34,181 nt of DNA from Accumulibacter sp. (GCF_029255125.1 NZ_JAPUVR010000083.1:1-34181), one strand, 5' to 3'. Positions 1 through 8,807 are shown, numbered from the stretch's first letter. Notes: generated by a model from the letters alone, not told the origin. Made by a program: numbers and translations.

Positions 1-1707
1 GTTTTCTGGTCGCTGATGATCGTCGTCAGCCTGAAGTACGTTGTCTTCATCCTGCGTGCCGACAACAAGGGCGAGGGCGGCATCATGGCCCTGATGGCAC
101 TCGCCCTGCATCCGCTCCAGGAAGATTCGTGGCTACGCCGCTTCATCATCGTCATCGGCTTGTCTGGGGCTGCTCTGTTCTACGGTGATGGCATCATCAC
201 GCCGGCGATTTCGGTGCTGTCGGCGGTCGAGGGGCTGGAAGTACTCACCCCGACCTTCAAGCCTTACATCCTGCCGATTTCGCTGGTCATCCTCGTCGGG
301 CTGTTCCTGGTTCAGCGACGGGGAACCGCCACCGTTGGCCGCCTATTCGGGCCGATCATGATGCTCTGGTTTATCGTGCTCGGCCTCCTCGGCATCGCCA
401 GCATCGTGCACAATACGCAAGTCTTGCAGGCGCTCAATCCGCTCCATGGTCTGCGGTTCTTCGAGAACAATCCCATCCTCGGCTTCTTCGCCCTGGGCGC
501 CTGCGTGCTGGCATTGACCGGTGCCGAAGCACTGTATGCCGACATGGGGCATTTCGGCCGGCGTCCGATCCGTCTGGCATGGTTCGGGCTGGCCATGCCG
601 GCGTTGGTGCTCAACTATTTTGGCCAAGGCGCCCTGCTGCTGCAGGACCCGGCCGCCATCGAGAATCCTTTCTACCGTCTGGCCCCCGATTGGTTCGTGC
701 TGCCGATGGTCGGCCTCGCCACGATGGCGACGGTCATCGCCTCGCAGGCGGTAATCTCCGGCGCTTTCTCGATCACGCAACAGGCGATCCAGCTCGGTTT
801 CGCGCCACGTATGGAGATCAGCCACACATCTGACCAGGAGAAGGGGCAGATCTACCTGCCGAGTATCAACTGGACCTTGCTGCTGGCCGTGATCGCGCTG
901 GTCGCTGGTTTCCAGAGCTCGTCCAACCTCGCCGCCGCCTACGGCATTGCGGTAACCGGTACGATGTTCATTACCGATATCCTGGCCTTCATCGTCGCCC
1001 GCCATGTCTGGGGCTGGCCGGTGTGGAAGGCCTTCGTCGGAGCCTTGCCCTTTGCGCTGATCGACCTCGGGTTCTTCTCCGCCAACACGATCAAGATCGC
1101 CGATGGCGGCTGGTTCCCGTTGATCTTCGGCCTGATGGTCTACCTCGTCCTGTCGACCTGGAGACGCGGTCGCGACCTCCTCAAGACGCGTTTGATGGCC
1201 GACGCGATGGGTATCGATGGCTTTGTCGATGCCATCGATGACAGCATTACCCGCGTGCCAGGCACGGCGGTATTCCTGACGGCCAAACCCACCATCGTCC
1301 CCCAGGCCATGCTGCACAGCATGAAGCATTACAAGGCGCTCCACGAACGCAATGTCATCGTGTCGGTCAGCGTTGACGACGTGCCGCACGTGGAACACTC
1401 GAAGCGTATCGCGGTGCAGCCAATGAAGAACCATTTCTGGCAGGTGAGACTCCACTATGGATTCATGGAACGCCCGAATATTCCCCAGGCGCTCGAATGG
1501 TGTGCGGAAAACGGCCTCGATTTGAATCCGATGGACACATCTTTCTTTCTCGGCAGGGAGACACTGATCCCCCGCATCAGTTCGGAAATGAGCTTCTGGC
1601 GTGAGAAGGTCTTTGTCGCAATGTTCCGGAATGCGGGGAGTGCCGCACAATTCTTCGCACTACCACCCAATCGGGTCGTGGAGTTGGGAACGCAGGTGGT
1701 CTTGTAG
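1..1707 (+). CDS. kup: Kup family low-affinity potassium uptake protein, 5'-truncated by window edge
   Basis: Inner-membrane K+/H+ symporter of the KUP/HAK/KT family. The reading frame is open from base 1 and 568 residues are visible. The first residues (FWSLMIVVSLKYV, then ADNKGEGGI) match the conserved cytoplasmic-loop region of Kup, so I estimate that about 60 N-terminal residues lie outside the window. Visible family signatures are YGDGIITPAISVLSAVEGLE, a run of about ten hydrophobic segments, and a hydrophilic C-terminal domain of about 170 residues (from roughly GFVDAIDDS) ending in FFLGRETLIPR and a short tail. The first in-window ATG (16) is internal and is not the true start. The gene is convergent with hypE, with about 115 bp between the stops. 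Its own promoter cannot be seen. Identification is secure from the motifs. Confidence 0.95.
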   Translation, partial: VFWSLMIVVSLKYVVFILRADNKGEGGIMALMALALHPLQEDSWLRRFIIVIGLSGAALFYGDGIITPAISVLSAVEGLEVLTPTFKPYILPISLVILVGLFLVQRRGTATVGRLFGPIMMLWFIVLGLLGIASIVHNTQVLQALNPLHGLRFFENNPILGFFALGACVLALTGAEALYADMGHFGRRPIRLAWFGLAMPALVLNYFGQGALLLQDPAAIENPFYRLAPDWFVLPMVGLATMATVIASQAVISGAFSITQQAIQLGFAPRMEISHTSDQEKGQIYLPSINWTLLLAVIALVAGFQSSSNLAAAYGIAVTGTMFITDILAFIVARHVWGWPVWKAFVGALPFALIDLGFFSANTIKIADGGWFPLIFGLMVYLVLSTWRRGRDLLKTRLMADAMGIDGFVDAIDDSITRVPGTAVFLTAKPTIVPQAMLHSMKHYKALHERNVIVSVSVDDVPHVEHSKRIAVQPMKNHFWQVRLHYGFMERPNIPQALEWCAENGLDLNPMDTSFFLGRETLIPRISSEMSFWREKVFVAMFRNAGSAAQFFALPPNRVVELGTQVVL

Positions 1708-1822
1708 CCAAGGAAGCCATCCGTGGCATGCGGCTGGCCTGCTTCGATGACGAGTCACGTTACCGAGCGATTGCTAGGGGTCGCGAAATGCTTCTCTGAG
1801 CGCTGGCACCGTTCGCCGCCGC

Positions 1823-2872
1823 TCAGCAGATGCGCGGCAATTGCTCGCCGGTCAGCCAGTCGACGATGCGCCGGCCGCCGAGCGTCGTCGTCATCTGGAC
1901 GAAATGCTGCGCGTCGGCGTGCACGCTGCCGATCAGCGCGGCACGGCGGCCGAGCGGATGCGCGTGCATCGTAGCGAGCAGGCCGTCGGCGTCTTCGGCC
2001 GCAACGATCGCCAGGATTTTGCCTTCATTGGCGACGTAGAGCGGGTCGAGGCCGAGGAACTCGCAGGCGGCGGTCACTTCGGGCAGGATCGGCAGCGCGC
2101 TTTCCTGCAGCATCATGCCGACGCCCGACTGGCGAGCGATTTCGTTGAGCGTCGTGGCGACGCCGCCGCGCGTCGGATCGCGCAGCACGCGGATCGCTGC
2201 ACCGCTGGCGCGCATGCTGGCGATCAGACCGTGCAGGGCGGCGGTATCCGAACGAATCGCGGCGCTGAAGCCGATGCTCTCGCGCTGCGCGAGTACCGCC
2301 ATTCCGTGTTCGCCAATCGTTCCGGAAACGATGATGCGGTCGCCGACGCGCGCCCGGTCGCCGGAATAATCGGCCCCGTCGGCAACGACGCCGATGCCGG
2401 TCGTCGTGATATAGATGCCGTCGGCCTTGCCCTGCTCGACGACCTTGGTATCGCCGGTGACCACCGGAACGCCGGCGGCGCTGGCTGCCTCCGCCATCGA
2501 ATCGACGATGCGCGCCAGATCGGCGAGCGGAAAACCTTCCTCCAGGATGAAGCCGGCGGCCAGATACAGCGGCGTTGCGCCGAGCACGGCGACGTCGTTG
2601 ATCGTTCCGTGCACGGCCAGGCAGCCGATGTCGCCGCCGGGAAAGAAGAGCGGCGCGACGACATGGCCGTCGGTCGATACGACCAGCCGGCCAGGTGGAA
2701 TCGGCACGACGGCAGCGTCGTTGCCTTGCCCGAGGTAGGCATTGCCCAGGCGGCGGGCAAACAGTTCCTCGATCAGTTGTGCCATCGCGCGTCCGCCGCT
2801 GCCGTGCGTCAGGTCGACGCGCCCGTGCTTCAGGTCGAGCGGTCGGACATATCCCTTGCGCACGCTGCTCAC
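1823..2872 (-). CDS. hypE: HypE, hydrogenase maturation protein (carbamoyl dehydratase)
   Basis: HypE converts a carbamoyl group, received from HypF on its C-terminal cysteine, into thiocyanate. This supplies the cyanide ligands of the [NiFe]-hydrogenase Fe(CN)2CO centre. The 349-residue protein has the N-terminal THGSGGRAM motif near residue 22, the AIR-synthase-like ATP-binding segment GNDAAVV, VTGDTKVV in the middle and DPTRGGVA in the second half. It ends exactly in PRIC, the conserved carbamoylated tail, so it looks intact and functional. The start is a GTG inside a 4-bp GTGA overlap with the hypD stop, implying translational coupling. The gene is last in a two-gene unit and runs into kup tail to tail. 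Confidence 0.96.
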   Translation of the reverse strand: MSSVRKGYVRPLDLKHGRVDLTHGSGGRAMAQLIEELFARRLGNAYLGQGNDAAVVPIPPGRLVVSTDGHVVAPLFFPGGDIGCLAVHGTINDVAVLGATPLYLAAGFILEEGFPLADLARIVDSMAEAASAAGVPVVTGDTKVVEQGKADGIYITTTGIGVVADGADYSGDRARVGDRIIVSGTIGEHGMAVLAQRESIGFSAAIRSDTAALHGLIASMRASGAAIRVLRDPTRGGVATTLNEIARQSGVGMMLQESALPILPEVTAACEFLGLDPLYVANEGKILAIVAAEDADGLLATMHAHPLGRRAALIGSVHADAQHFVQMTTTLGGRRIVDWLTGEQLPRIC

Positions 2873-4050
2873 CGGTTGACGGCTGACTCACGCGGTTGCG
2901 AAAGCGACTGCCCGCTCAGGCGGCCGTACGAATAATGCGCGGCGCAGGCGCCTTCGGCCGACACCATGCACGAGCCGATCGGGTTCTCCGGCGTGCACAC
3001 GCTGCCGAAGATGCGGCATTCGGCCGGTCGCTTGACGCCGCGCAGGATGGCTCCGCACTCGCAGGCAGGATGGTCGGGGACGGCCTGGTAGTCGATCGAG
3101 AAACGGCGTTCGGCATCGAATTCGGCGAAGTTGGAGCGGATGCGCAAGGCGCTGTAAGGCAGTTCGCCGAGGCCGCGCCAGGCGAACGAGCGGCGCAACT
3201 CGAAGACCTCGGCGACGACTTGCTGCGCCTTCAGGTTGCCCTCGCGCGTAACGGCACGCCGGAACTGGTTCTCGACGCACGCTCGACCGGCGTTCACCTG
3301 CTCGATCAGCATCAGGATTGCCTGCAGCACGTCGAGCGGTTCAAAGCCGGCAATGACTACCGGCTTGCGGTATTCCTCGGCGAAGAACTCGTAGGGTCGC
3401 GTACCGATGATCGTCGACACGTGCGCCGGGCCGACGAAGCCATCGAGCGGCACGCTGCCCCATTGGCGGACTTCCGGCGATTCGAGGATGCTGGCGATCG
3501 CCGATGGCGTCAGGACATGACAGCAGAGGACCGAAAAATTGCGCAGGCCGAGCGCCTGTGCCTGCTTGATGACGACCGCTGTCGGCGGCGTCGTCGTCTC
3601 GAAGCCAATGGCGAAAAAGACGACCTGGCGTGCCGGCTGCTGTTGCGCCACGGTCAGCGCATCGGCGCACGAATAGACCATGCGAATTTCGCCGCCCGTG
3701 CTGCCCGGCCGGCCGAGCGTGGCTTTCGCCCGGAGCAGCGACTGACCGTGCGATGCGGGGACGCGCAGCGGATCGCCGTAGCTGCAAAGGATGACGCCGG
3801 CCTCGAGCGCCAGGCGAATCGCCATGTCGATGCGCCCGATCGGCAGCACGCACACCGGGCAACCGGGGCCGTGGATCATGCGCACACCCGGTGGCAGCAG
3901 ATCGCTCACGCCGTAGCGCGCGATGGCGTGCGTATGGCCGCCGCAGAACTCCATGAAACGATATTCGCGCCGCGCGCGCGCCGCACGCTCGATCGCCGCC
4001 GCCAGTCCGCGTGCCAGTTCGCCGTCACGAAATTCGTCGATGTATTTCAC
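2869..4050 (-). CDS. hypD: HypD, hydrogenase maturation iron-sulfur scaffold
   Basis: HypD is the [4Fe-4S] scaffold that, with HypC, carries the Fe(CN)2CO unit while HypE delivers cyanide. The 393-residue sequence has the catalytic motifs in order: FCGGHTH near residue 35, GPGCPVC near 63, GFETTTP in the middle and a CCH segment. The C-terminal cluster ligands follow (HPACECG, AECRIFGSVC, IGSC). The start is a GTG with only a weak upstream GGA as ribosome-binding site. A perfect 9-bp stem-loop lies 24 bp upstream. The stop overlaps the hypE start by 4 bp. No hypC precedes it: the adjacent 331 bp is non-coding and then a divergent gene begins. HypC, HypA, HypB, HypF and the hydrogenase must be encoded elsewhere. 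Confidence 0.96.
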   Translation of the reverse strand: MKYIDEFRDGELARGLAAAIERAARARREYRFMEFCGGHTHAIARYGVSDLLPPGVRMIHGPGCPVCVLPIGRIDMAIRLALEAGVILCSYGDPLRVPASHGQSLLRAKATLGRPGSTGGEIRMVYSCADALTVAQQQPARQVVFFAIGFETTTPPTAVVIKQAQALGLRNFSVLCCHVLTPSAIASILESPEVRQWGSVPLDGFVGPAHVSTIIGTRPYEFFAEEYRKPVVIAGFEPLDVLQAILMLIEQVNAGRACVENQFRRAVTREGNLKAQQVVAEVFELRRSFAWRGLGELPYSALRIRSNFAEFDAERRFSIDYQAVPDHPACECGAILRGVKRPAECRIFGSVCTPENPIGSCMVSAEGACAAHYSYGRLSGQSLSQPRESAVNR

Positions 4051-4381
4051 TGTGCATCCGTTGTTGATCCTGCCGCTCGGCCAGCCGGCCGAGCGCGCCC
4101 AGCCGCCGCCTGCCGGGACTTGGCTGATCGCAGCCCGTCGTTTTGGCCGCGTCGCTGCGTGGTCAAGGATAGCTCATTCTGTGCACGGCGTGCGCAGCAG
4201 GTGGCGCGCTCGATCCCCAGACGTCGGAACACGCCTCGGTTCGACAAGCCGCTGGCGATACAGATATACTCCATACCACCGCGGTTGGCGCGGGCGGCGC
4301 GCCGAATCGAGCGAGGAGCTTACGCAGACGGCGGCAGCGGGCAAGCGGGCGGTCAGTTCTGCTACCGACGAGGAGCCAAAA
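4051..4381. promoter_or_regulatory. Divergent intergenic region between hypD and the HBM sensor, with a stem-loop
   Basis: A 331-bp non-coding stretch that must hold the promoters of hypDE (-) and the sensor gene (+). The clearest structure is a perfect inverted repeat at 4074-4095 with arms of 9 bases (CGCTCGGCC / GGCCGAGCG) around a 4-base loop. It would lie in the hypD leader and has no T-run, so it is not a terminator for either gene. A GACGAGGAG purine stretch lies directly upstream of the sensor GTG. I see no convincing sigma-70 pair and no coding potential in this stretch. Confidence 0.5.
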
Positions 4382-6103
4382 GTGAACAGATTGTCGAGCC
4401 AACTGAGGATCGGCGAAAAGATCGGGCTGGGCTTTGCCGTCGTCTGCCTGTTGTTCTTCGCTGTCGTCGGGTACTACCATCACACGCTGCGCTCGGTGAC
4501 CGGCGACTACAAGCACCTGCTCGCCGTTTTTGAAACCAGAAAGTCGCTGGCCCTGGCCATCGAGATCGAAATGGCCGCCGTGCGCGACGCGGAAAAGGCT
4601 TTTCTGATCGCGCACAAGGCGCAATTTGCTCAGGAAGTCGACGAGCATCTGCAGGTGCTCTTCGACAAGCTGGCACTGCTCGCCGCGGTCGACGAGGATT
4701 CGCGGCAAACGGTCGACCAGTTGCGTCCCCTGCTGACCGGCTATCGTGACAGCTTCCATGCGGTTGCCGAGGCTTGGCGCAGCATGGGGCTTGACGAGAA
4801 CTCGGGTGTCCAGGGGGCCTTCCGCAGCAAGATCCATCGCCTGCACGAACTCGCGGGGCGCTACAGCGTCGATCGCCTGTACGCCGGTCTGTTGCAGCTT
4901 CGCCGGCACGAGAAGGACCTGGCACTGCGACGCGATCTGCGGTACGCCGAGCAGGTGCGTCGCCAGGTGGGCGAATTGGTGCAGATGGTCAAGGGCTCCG
5001 AACTCCCCGCTGCCGTGAAAGCGCAGTTGCTCAACGACCTGCGGCAGTACGCGCAGAGCTTCGAACCCTTCGCGCGCGAGCTCCTCGCCGGCGGCAATGC
5101 CAATGGTGGCATGGGCCGCTTCCGCGACGCTGCGCACCGGATCGAAGCGGTGCTGAAAGCCAATCATGTGCCGCACCTGGAAAACAGCATCCTGCAGTTG
5201 CGCCGGCGCGAAAAGGATTTCCTGCTGCGCGGCGATGAAAGTTATCCGCCGATGGTCGCCGAAATCGCGCGCGGGATTCGCGCCCAGATTGCTGCTTCGG
5301 CGATTGCCGACGCCGACAAGGCGCTGCTCTCCGGTCTCCTGAACGACTACCAGAGCAGCTTCTTCGTCCTCGTCGCACAGCGCGCGCGGATCGCCGAGCT
5401 GACGCGCGCCATGGACGCTGCGGCTCAACGCGTGGCACCGCTGTTGACCAGCAACTCGGCGCAAGCGAACCAGATGATGAGCCAGCGTATCGAGGAAACG
5501 TCGCTGGCAGCGCAGACGAGCGCGCGGCTGGCGGTCGGTGCGATGCTTGCTGCGACGATTCTCGGCGCCTTGTTCGCCGTGCTCATCACGCGGCGGATCG
5601 TACGCCCGCTGCGCGAGATGGCGGGTCTGCTCGACAACCTTGCCTATGGCGCGCCGACCCCGCGCGTCGCCGCCGTGCCGGGCGGGCGCGACGAGGTGAA
5701 TGCGATGGCCTTGTCGTTGAACGCGCTGATCGGGCATCGGGCGAACTTCCTTGCCTGGTGGAAATCCTCGCTGCAGGAAATGAACGCAGAGCGCACGCTG
5801 CAGGCCGCCAGCTCGCGCGACGAGCGCGAGCAAGCGATCGCGGAACTGCGCGCAGTTGGCATGGCGCGCGTCGAGCAACTCAATGCCATGCGCGGCCGCC
5901 TGCTGGCCGAGGTGGACGACATCATTGCGACCACCCAGCGTGTGCAGTCGAATCATTCCGGAACGACGTTCGACGACGCGAAACGGATCGAGCATGCCGC
6001 GCGCGAGATCGCCACTCTCCTGGTAATCGTCGGCGGCGATCTGAGCGTGCCGGCGAACGACGCCGGCAGCTCATCCGCCACGGCGCCGCCAGCGCTCGTC
6101 TAG
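4382..6103 (+). CDS. Membrane sensor with extended HBM-like periplasmic region and HAMP domain, no output domain
   Basis: A 573-residue protein. I chose the GTG start at 4382 (MNRLSSQLRIGEK) because AGGAG lies 8 bases upstream and the first transmembrane helix begins just after; a longer upstream frame has no such signals. TM1 is at about residues 14-34 and TM2 at about 382-404, bounding some 345 periplasmic residues. That region carries three similar helical motifs: RDAEKAFLIAHK (about 68-79), LQLRRHEKDLALRRD (171-185) and LQLRRREKDFLLRGD (271-285). The last two are exactly 100 residues apart. They resemble the helical bimodular (HBM) ligand-binding domain of chemoreceptors such as McpS, but with an extra module. 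A HAMP domain (RRIVRPLREM and following) leads into a charged coiled coil and then stops. No MCP hairpin, kinase or GGDEF domain is present. The ligand is unknown. Confidence 0.8.
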   Translation: MNRLSSQLRIGEKIGLGFAVVCLLFFAVVGYYHHTLRSVTGDYKHLLAVFETRKSLALAIEIEMAAVRDAEKAFLIAHKAQFAQEVDEHLQVLFDKLALLAAVDEDSRQTVDQLRPLLTGYRDSFHAVAEAWRSMGLDENSGVQGAFRSKIHRLHELAGRYSVDRLYAGLLQLRRHEKDLALRRDLRYAEQVRRQVGELVQMVKGSELPAAVKAQLLNDLRQYAQSFEPFARELLAGGNANGGMGRFRDAAHRIEAVLKANHVPHLENSILQLRRREKDFLLRGDESYPPMVAEIARGIRAQIAASAIADADKALLSGLLNDYQSSFFVLVAQRARIAELTRAMDAAAQRVAPLLTSNSAQANQMMSQRIEETSLAAQTSARLAVGAMLAATILGALFAVLITRRIVRPLREMAGLLDNLAYGAPTPRVAAVPGGRDEVNAMALSLNALIGHRANFLAWWKSSLQEMNAERTLQAASSRDEREQAIAELRAVGMARVEQLNAMRGRLLAEVDDIIATTQRVQSNHSGTTFDDAKRIEHAAREIATLLVIVGGDLSVPANDAGSSSATAPPALV

Positions 6104-6191
6104 TCTTGGCCTGGTCTCGCGCCAGGTGCCGTCAGCGCCGCGCAGAGCAGCGCAGTTCTGCTGCTCGCCCGCTTCCCGGCTGCCGCACGCG

Positions 6192-6473
6192 CTAGCCGGA
6201 CTTGCCGTCCATCTTTCTGAACGCGACGGTATGCACTGCCGTGGCCGGCCCTTTTTCAGCGCATCCCGGGCAAGCGCTGCAGGTGTGGCACGCCGTGTGG
6301 CCGCTCGGGCCGGCCTGCACTCGCGGGGCGGCTCCGAGCAGGCCGGCACGCTGCGCCAGCCGGGAGAATCTTTGCGCCAGTGCGGCGCGCCAGCCAGCCG
6401 GCAGCAGCCGCCAGCCGGCGTAGGCGGTAGCGCAGACGACGGCGCCGTAGGCGATCAGTTCGTCAGCAGGCAT
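6192..6473 (-). CDS. Small Cys-rich membrane protein linked to FeoB (DUF6587-like)
   Basis: A 93-residue protein directly after feoB, separated from its stop by one base, with a GGAGGG ribosome site inside the end of feoB. It begins MPADELIAYGAVVCATAY, a single N-terminal membrane helix (about residues 5-27). An amphipathic Arg/Ala segment follows, then a cysteine cluster CHTCSACPGC at about residues 67-76. This layout is typical of the small Cys-rich proteins that follow feoB in many proteobacteria in place of FeoC. Its role, perhaps redox or iron contact with FeoB, is not established. I excluded a longer upstream in-frame extension because it overlaps feoB and lacks a ribosome site. Confidence 0.75.
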   Translation of the reverse strand: MPADELIAYGAVVCATAYAGWRLLPAGWRAALAQRFSRLAQRAGLLGAAPRVQAGPSGHTACHTCSACPGCAEKGPATAVHTVAFRKMDGKSG

Positions 6474-6474
6474 T

Positions 6475-8346
6475 TCACCCTCCGGTGACGAGCAGCGCGA
6501 CTCGGTAGGTGACGAAGGCGGCGGCGTAGGCCAGGGCAAACAGGTAGCCGGCCATCAGCAACGGGTAGCGCCAGGAGTTGGTTTCGCGCCTGACCACCGC
6601 CAGCGTCGACAGGCATTGCGGCGAGTAGACGTACCACGCGAGCAGCGCGTAGGCGGTGGCCAGCGACCAGTCGGCGGCGAGCATCGGCGCCAGTTGCTCG
6701 CTCACGTCGTTGCCGGCGGCGGAAAGGGCATAGACCGTGCCGAGTGCGCCGACGGCGACTTCGCGCGCGGCCATGCCGGGAACCAGCGCGATCGAGATCT
6801 GCCAGTTGAAACCGATGGGTGCAAAGACGACTTCGAGTGCTCGGCCAAGCATGCCGGCGTAGCTGTACTGAATTGCCGGACCGCTGGCGTCGGCCGGTGG
6901 CGCCGGGAAAGACGAGAGGAACCAGAGGATGACCATCAACGCAAGAATGATGCTGCCGACGCGCGTGACGAAGATGCGGGCGCGTTCGAGCAGGCCGATC
7001 ATCAGGTTGCGCGCGTGTGGCCAGCGATACGCCGGCAGTTCGAGGAGCAGCGGATGCTGCGCGCCGCGGCTGAGGGTGAGCTTGAGTACGCCGGCCACTG
7101 CCAGGGCGCTCACGACGCCGACGACATAGAGGAAGAAGAGCACCAGACCCTGCAGATTGAACACGCCGGCAACCGTGGTATCCGGGATGAAGGCGCCGAT
7201 GATCAGCGCGTAGACCGGCAAGCGCGCCGAACAGGTCATCAGCGGCGCGATCATGATCGTCGCCAGGCGGTCGCGCCAGTTGGCTACCGTTCGCGCGGCC
7301 AGAATGCCGGGAATCGCGCAGGCAAAGCTCGACAGCAAGGGGATGAACGAGCGACCGGAGAGGCCGACCTTGCCCATCAGGCGATCGAGCAGGAAAGCCG
7401 CGCGCGGCAGGTAGCCGGAGTCTTCGAGCGCGAGAATGAAGAAGAAGAGGATCAGGATCTGCGGCAGGAAGATCAGCACGCTGCCAACGCCGGCGACGAC
7501 GCCGTCGACCAGCAGGCTGCGCAGGATCCCGTCCGGCAGACGTTCGCCAAGCAAGCTGCCGAGCGCGCCGACCGCCGCCTTGATCCACTCCATCGGCAGG
7601 CTGGCCCAACTGAACACCGCCTGGAACATCAGGAACAGCGTCGCCGCCAGGATGAGCATTCCCCACACCGGGTGCAGGACGACGCGATCGATGCGCTCGT
7701 CGACCCGCGTATCGAGCGCCGGTTCGCGCACGCTTGCGGCAAGAATGCGGCGCACCTCGCGCTGCGTCGCGCTGACCTCGGCAATGTCCGGCGACGGCCA
7801 GCCAGTTGCCGGCGGTCGTTCGGCCGGCAAGGCAGCTTCAAGTCGGGCAATCAGCGCGCTCGCGCCGCCGCGCTGGACGGCGACGGTCTCGACCACCGGC
7901 ATGCCCAATTCGCGCTGCAACGCCGGCAGGTCGATTTCGATGCCGCGTTTCTTCGCCAGATCGGTCATGTTGAGGGCCAGCACCATCGGCAGGCCGAGAC
8001 GCCTGACTTCGAGAACCAGCCGCAGGTTGAGCTTGAGGTTGGTCGCGTCGCTGACGCAGACGATGAGGTCGGGACGCTCCTCGCCGGCCAGCGTTCCGAG
8101 CACCACCTCGCGCGTGATCTGTTCATCGGCGCTCGCCGCGTTCAGGCTGTAGGCGCCGGGCAGATCGAGAACACGAAAGTGTTTGCCGGACGGTGTGGTG
8201 AACTGACCTTCCTTGCGATCGACGGTGACCCCCGGGTAGTTGGCTACTTTCTGCCGGCTGCCGGTGAGCAGATTGAACAGCGCCGTCTTGCCGCAGTTGG
8301 GGTTGCCCAGCAGGGCCAGGCGCAGGGCGAGCGTCGCGCTGCTCAT
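6475..8346 (-). CDS. feoB: FeoB ferrous iron transporter
   Basis: Inner-membrane Fe(II) permease with an N-terminal GTPase. The 623 residues show G1 GNPNCGKT at 14-21, G3 DLPGAYSL, G4 NMTD near residue 127 and a helical spacer to about 210. The polytopic part has two Gate regions, with the conserved patterns AFLLDRLMGKVGLSG and FSCAIPGI-like SFACAIPGILAART in the first half. It is shorter than the 773-residue E. coli protein, matching the compact FeoB form that lacks a long C-terminal extension. The ATG overlaps the feoA stop (ATGA at 8343-8346), so translation is coupled. It is expected to be repressed by Fur with iron through the site upstream of feoA. Confidence 0.96.
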   Translation of the reverse strand: MSSATLALRLALLGNPNCGKTALFNLLTGSRQKVANYPGVTVDRKEGQFTTPSGKHFRVLDLPGAYSLNAASADEQITREVVLGTLAGEERPDLIVCVSDATNLKLNLRLVLEVRRLGLPMVLALNMTDLAKKRGIEIDLPALQRELGMPVVETVAVQRGGASALIARLEAALPAERPPATGWPSPDIAEVSATQREVRRILAASVREPALDTRVDERIDRVVLHPVWGMLILAATLFLMFQAVFSWASLPMEWIKAAVGALGSLLGERLPDGILRSLLVDGVVAGVGSVLIFLPQILILFFFILALEDSGYLPRAAFLLDRLMGKVGLSGRSFIPLLSSFACAIPGILAARTVANWRDRLATIMIAPLMTCSARLPVYALIIGAFIPDTTVAGVFNLQGLVLFFLYVVGVVSALAVAGVLKLTLSRGAQHPLLLELPAYRWPHARNLMIGLLERARIFVTRVGSIILALMVILWFLSSFPAPPADASGPAIQYSYAGMLGRALEVVFAPIGFNWQISIALVPGMAAREVAVGALGTVYALSAAGNDVSEQLAPMLAADWSLATAYALLAWYVYSPQCLSTLAVVRRETNSWRYPLLMAGYLFALAYAAAFVTYRVALLVTGG

Positions 8347-8741
8347 GCTCTGCGCTCCCTGGCGGGGACGGCGCAGCGGCGGCCAGTGGCTGACGGGTTC
8401 ACGTTCGCCGGGCTCGGCGCGGCAGCGGCGATCGCGGCGCGCATGCGCTCCGGCTGGCGCGCGTCGATGTCGCTGGTCAGCGGTGCGACCAGCACCTGTT
8501 CGGCTTCGCAGCGGCGCAAGGCGAACATTGTGTTGCCGACGCGCACGGCGATTGGATCACCGTCCGGGTGCGCGCGCGCGACGACCCGCACCCGCTCACC
8601 GTCGATGAAGCCGATTTCGACCAAGCGTAAGGCCAGCTCGCGGTCGGCCGCGCTACCACTGTCGGTGGTTGGTGCGCGACTGACTTTCCCTTCCTGACCG
8701 ATGCGCAGGTCGAACAGGCTGAGCGAATCGTTTGCCGTCAT
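8343..8741 (-). CDS. feoA: FeoA-like SH3-fold protein with C-terminal extension
   Basis: Small cytoplasmic partner of FeoB, 132 residues, first gene of the feo operon. The SH3-like FeoA core is seen in DLRIGQEGKV, LRLVEIGFIDGERVRVV, DPIAVRVGNTMFALRRCEAEQVLV (about residues 10-88). A further ~44 residues rich in Ala, Arg and Pro follow and are not part of the usual 75-85-residue FeoA. Because the tail extends to the stop that overlaps the feoB start, it appears genuinely translated. The ATG at 8741 is preceded by AGGACGAG. A sigma-70 promoter with an embedded Fur box lies about 70 bp upstream. Confidence 0.88.
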   Translation of the reverse strand: MTANDSLSLFDLRIGQEGKVSRAPTTDSGSAADRELALRLVEIGFIDGERVRVVARAHPDGDPIAVRVGNTMFALRRCEAEQVLVAPLTSDIDARQPERMRAAIAAAAPSPANVNPSATGRRCAVPARERRA

Positions 8742-8807
8742 TTGATCTCGTCCTCGCTACTCATGGCACTCGGCCGCGGCAAGACTTGTGCGACGCGGCA
8801 GACTCTG

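Noticed and set aside
343-1650. 435-codon open frame antisense to kup
   Set aside because: It gives a His/Arg/Asp-rich translation without domains, opposite a clear Kup protein.
4074-4095. Stem-loop upstream of hypD as an intrinsic terminator
   Set aside because: No T-run on either side, and neither neighbouring gene ends there.
3923-4381. Longer N-terminus for the HBM sensor reaching back over hypD
   Set aside because: It would overlap hypD antisense and add an Arg/Ala/Pro-rich segment. The GTG at 4382 has a good ribosome site and leads straight into TM1.
6616-8697. 693-codon open frame antisense to feoB and feoA
   Set aside because: The opposite strand encodes FeoB and FeoA with all motifs. 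The antisense translation is low-complexity Arg/Asp/Glu/Gln, as expected from reading high-GC codons in reverse.
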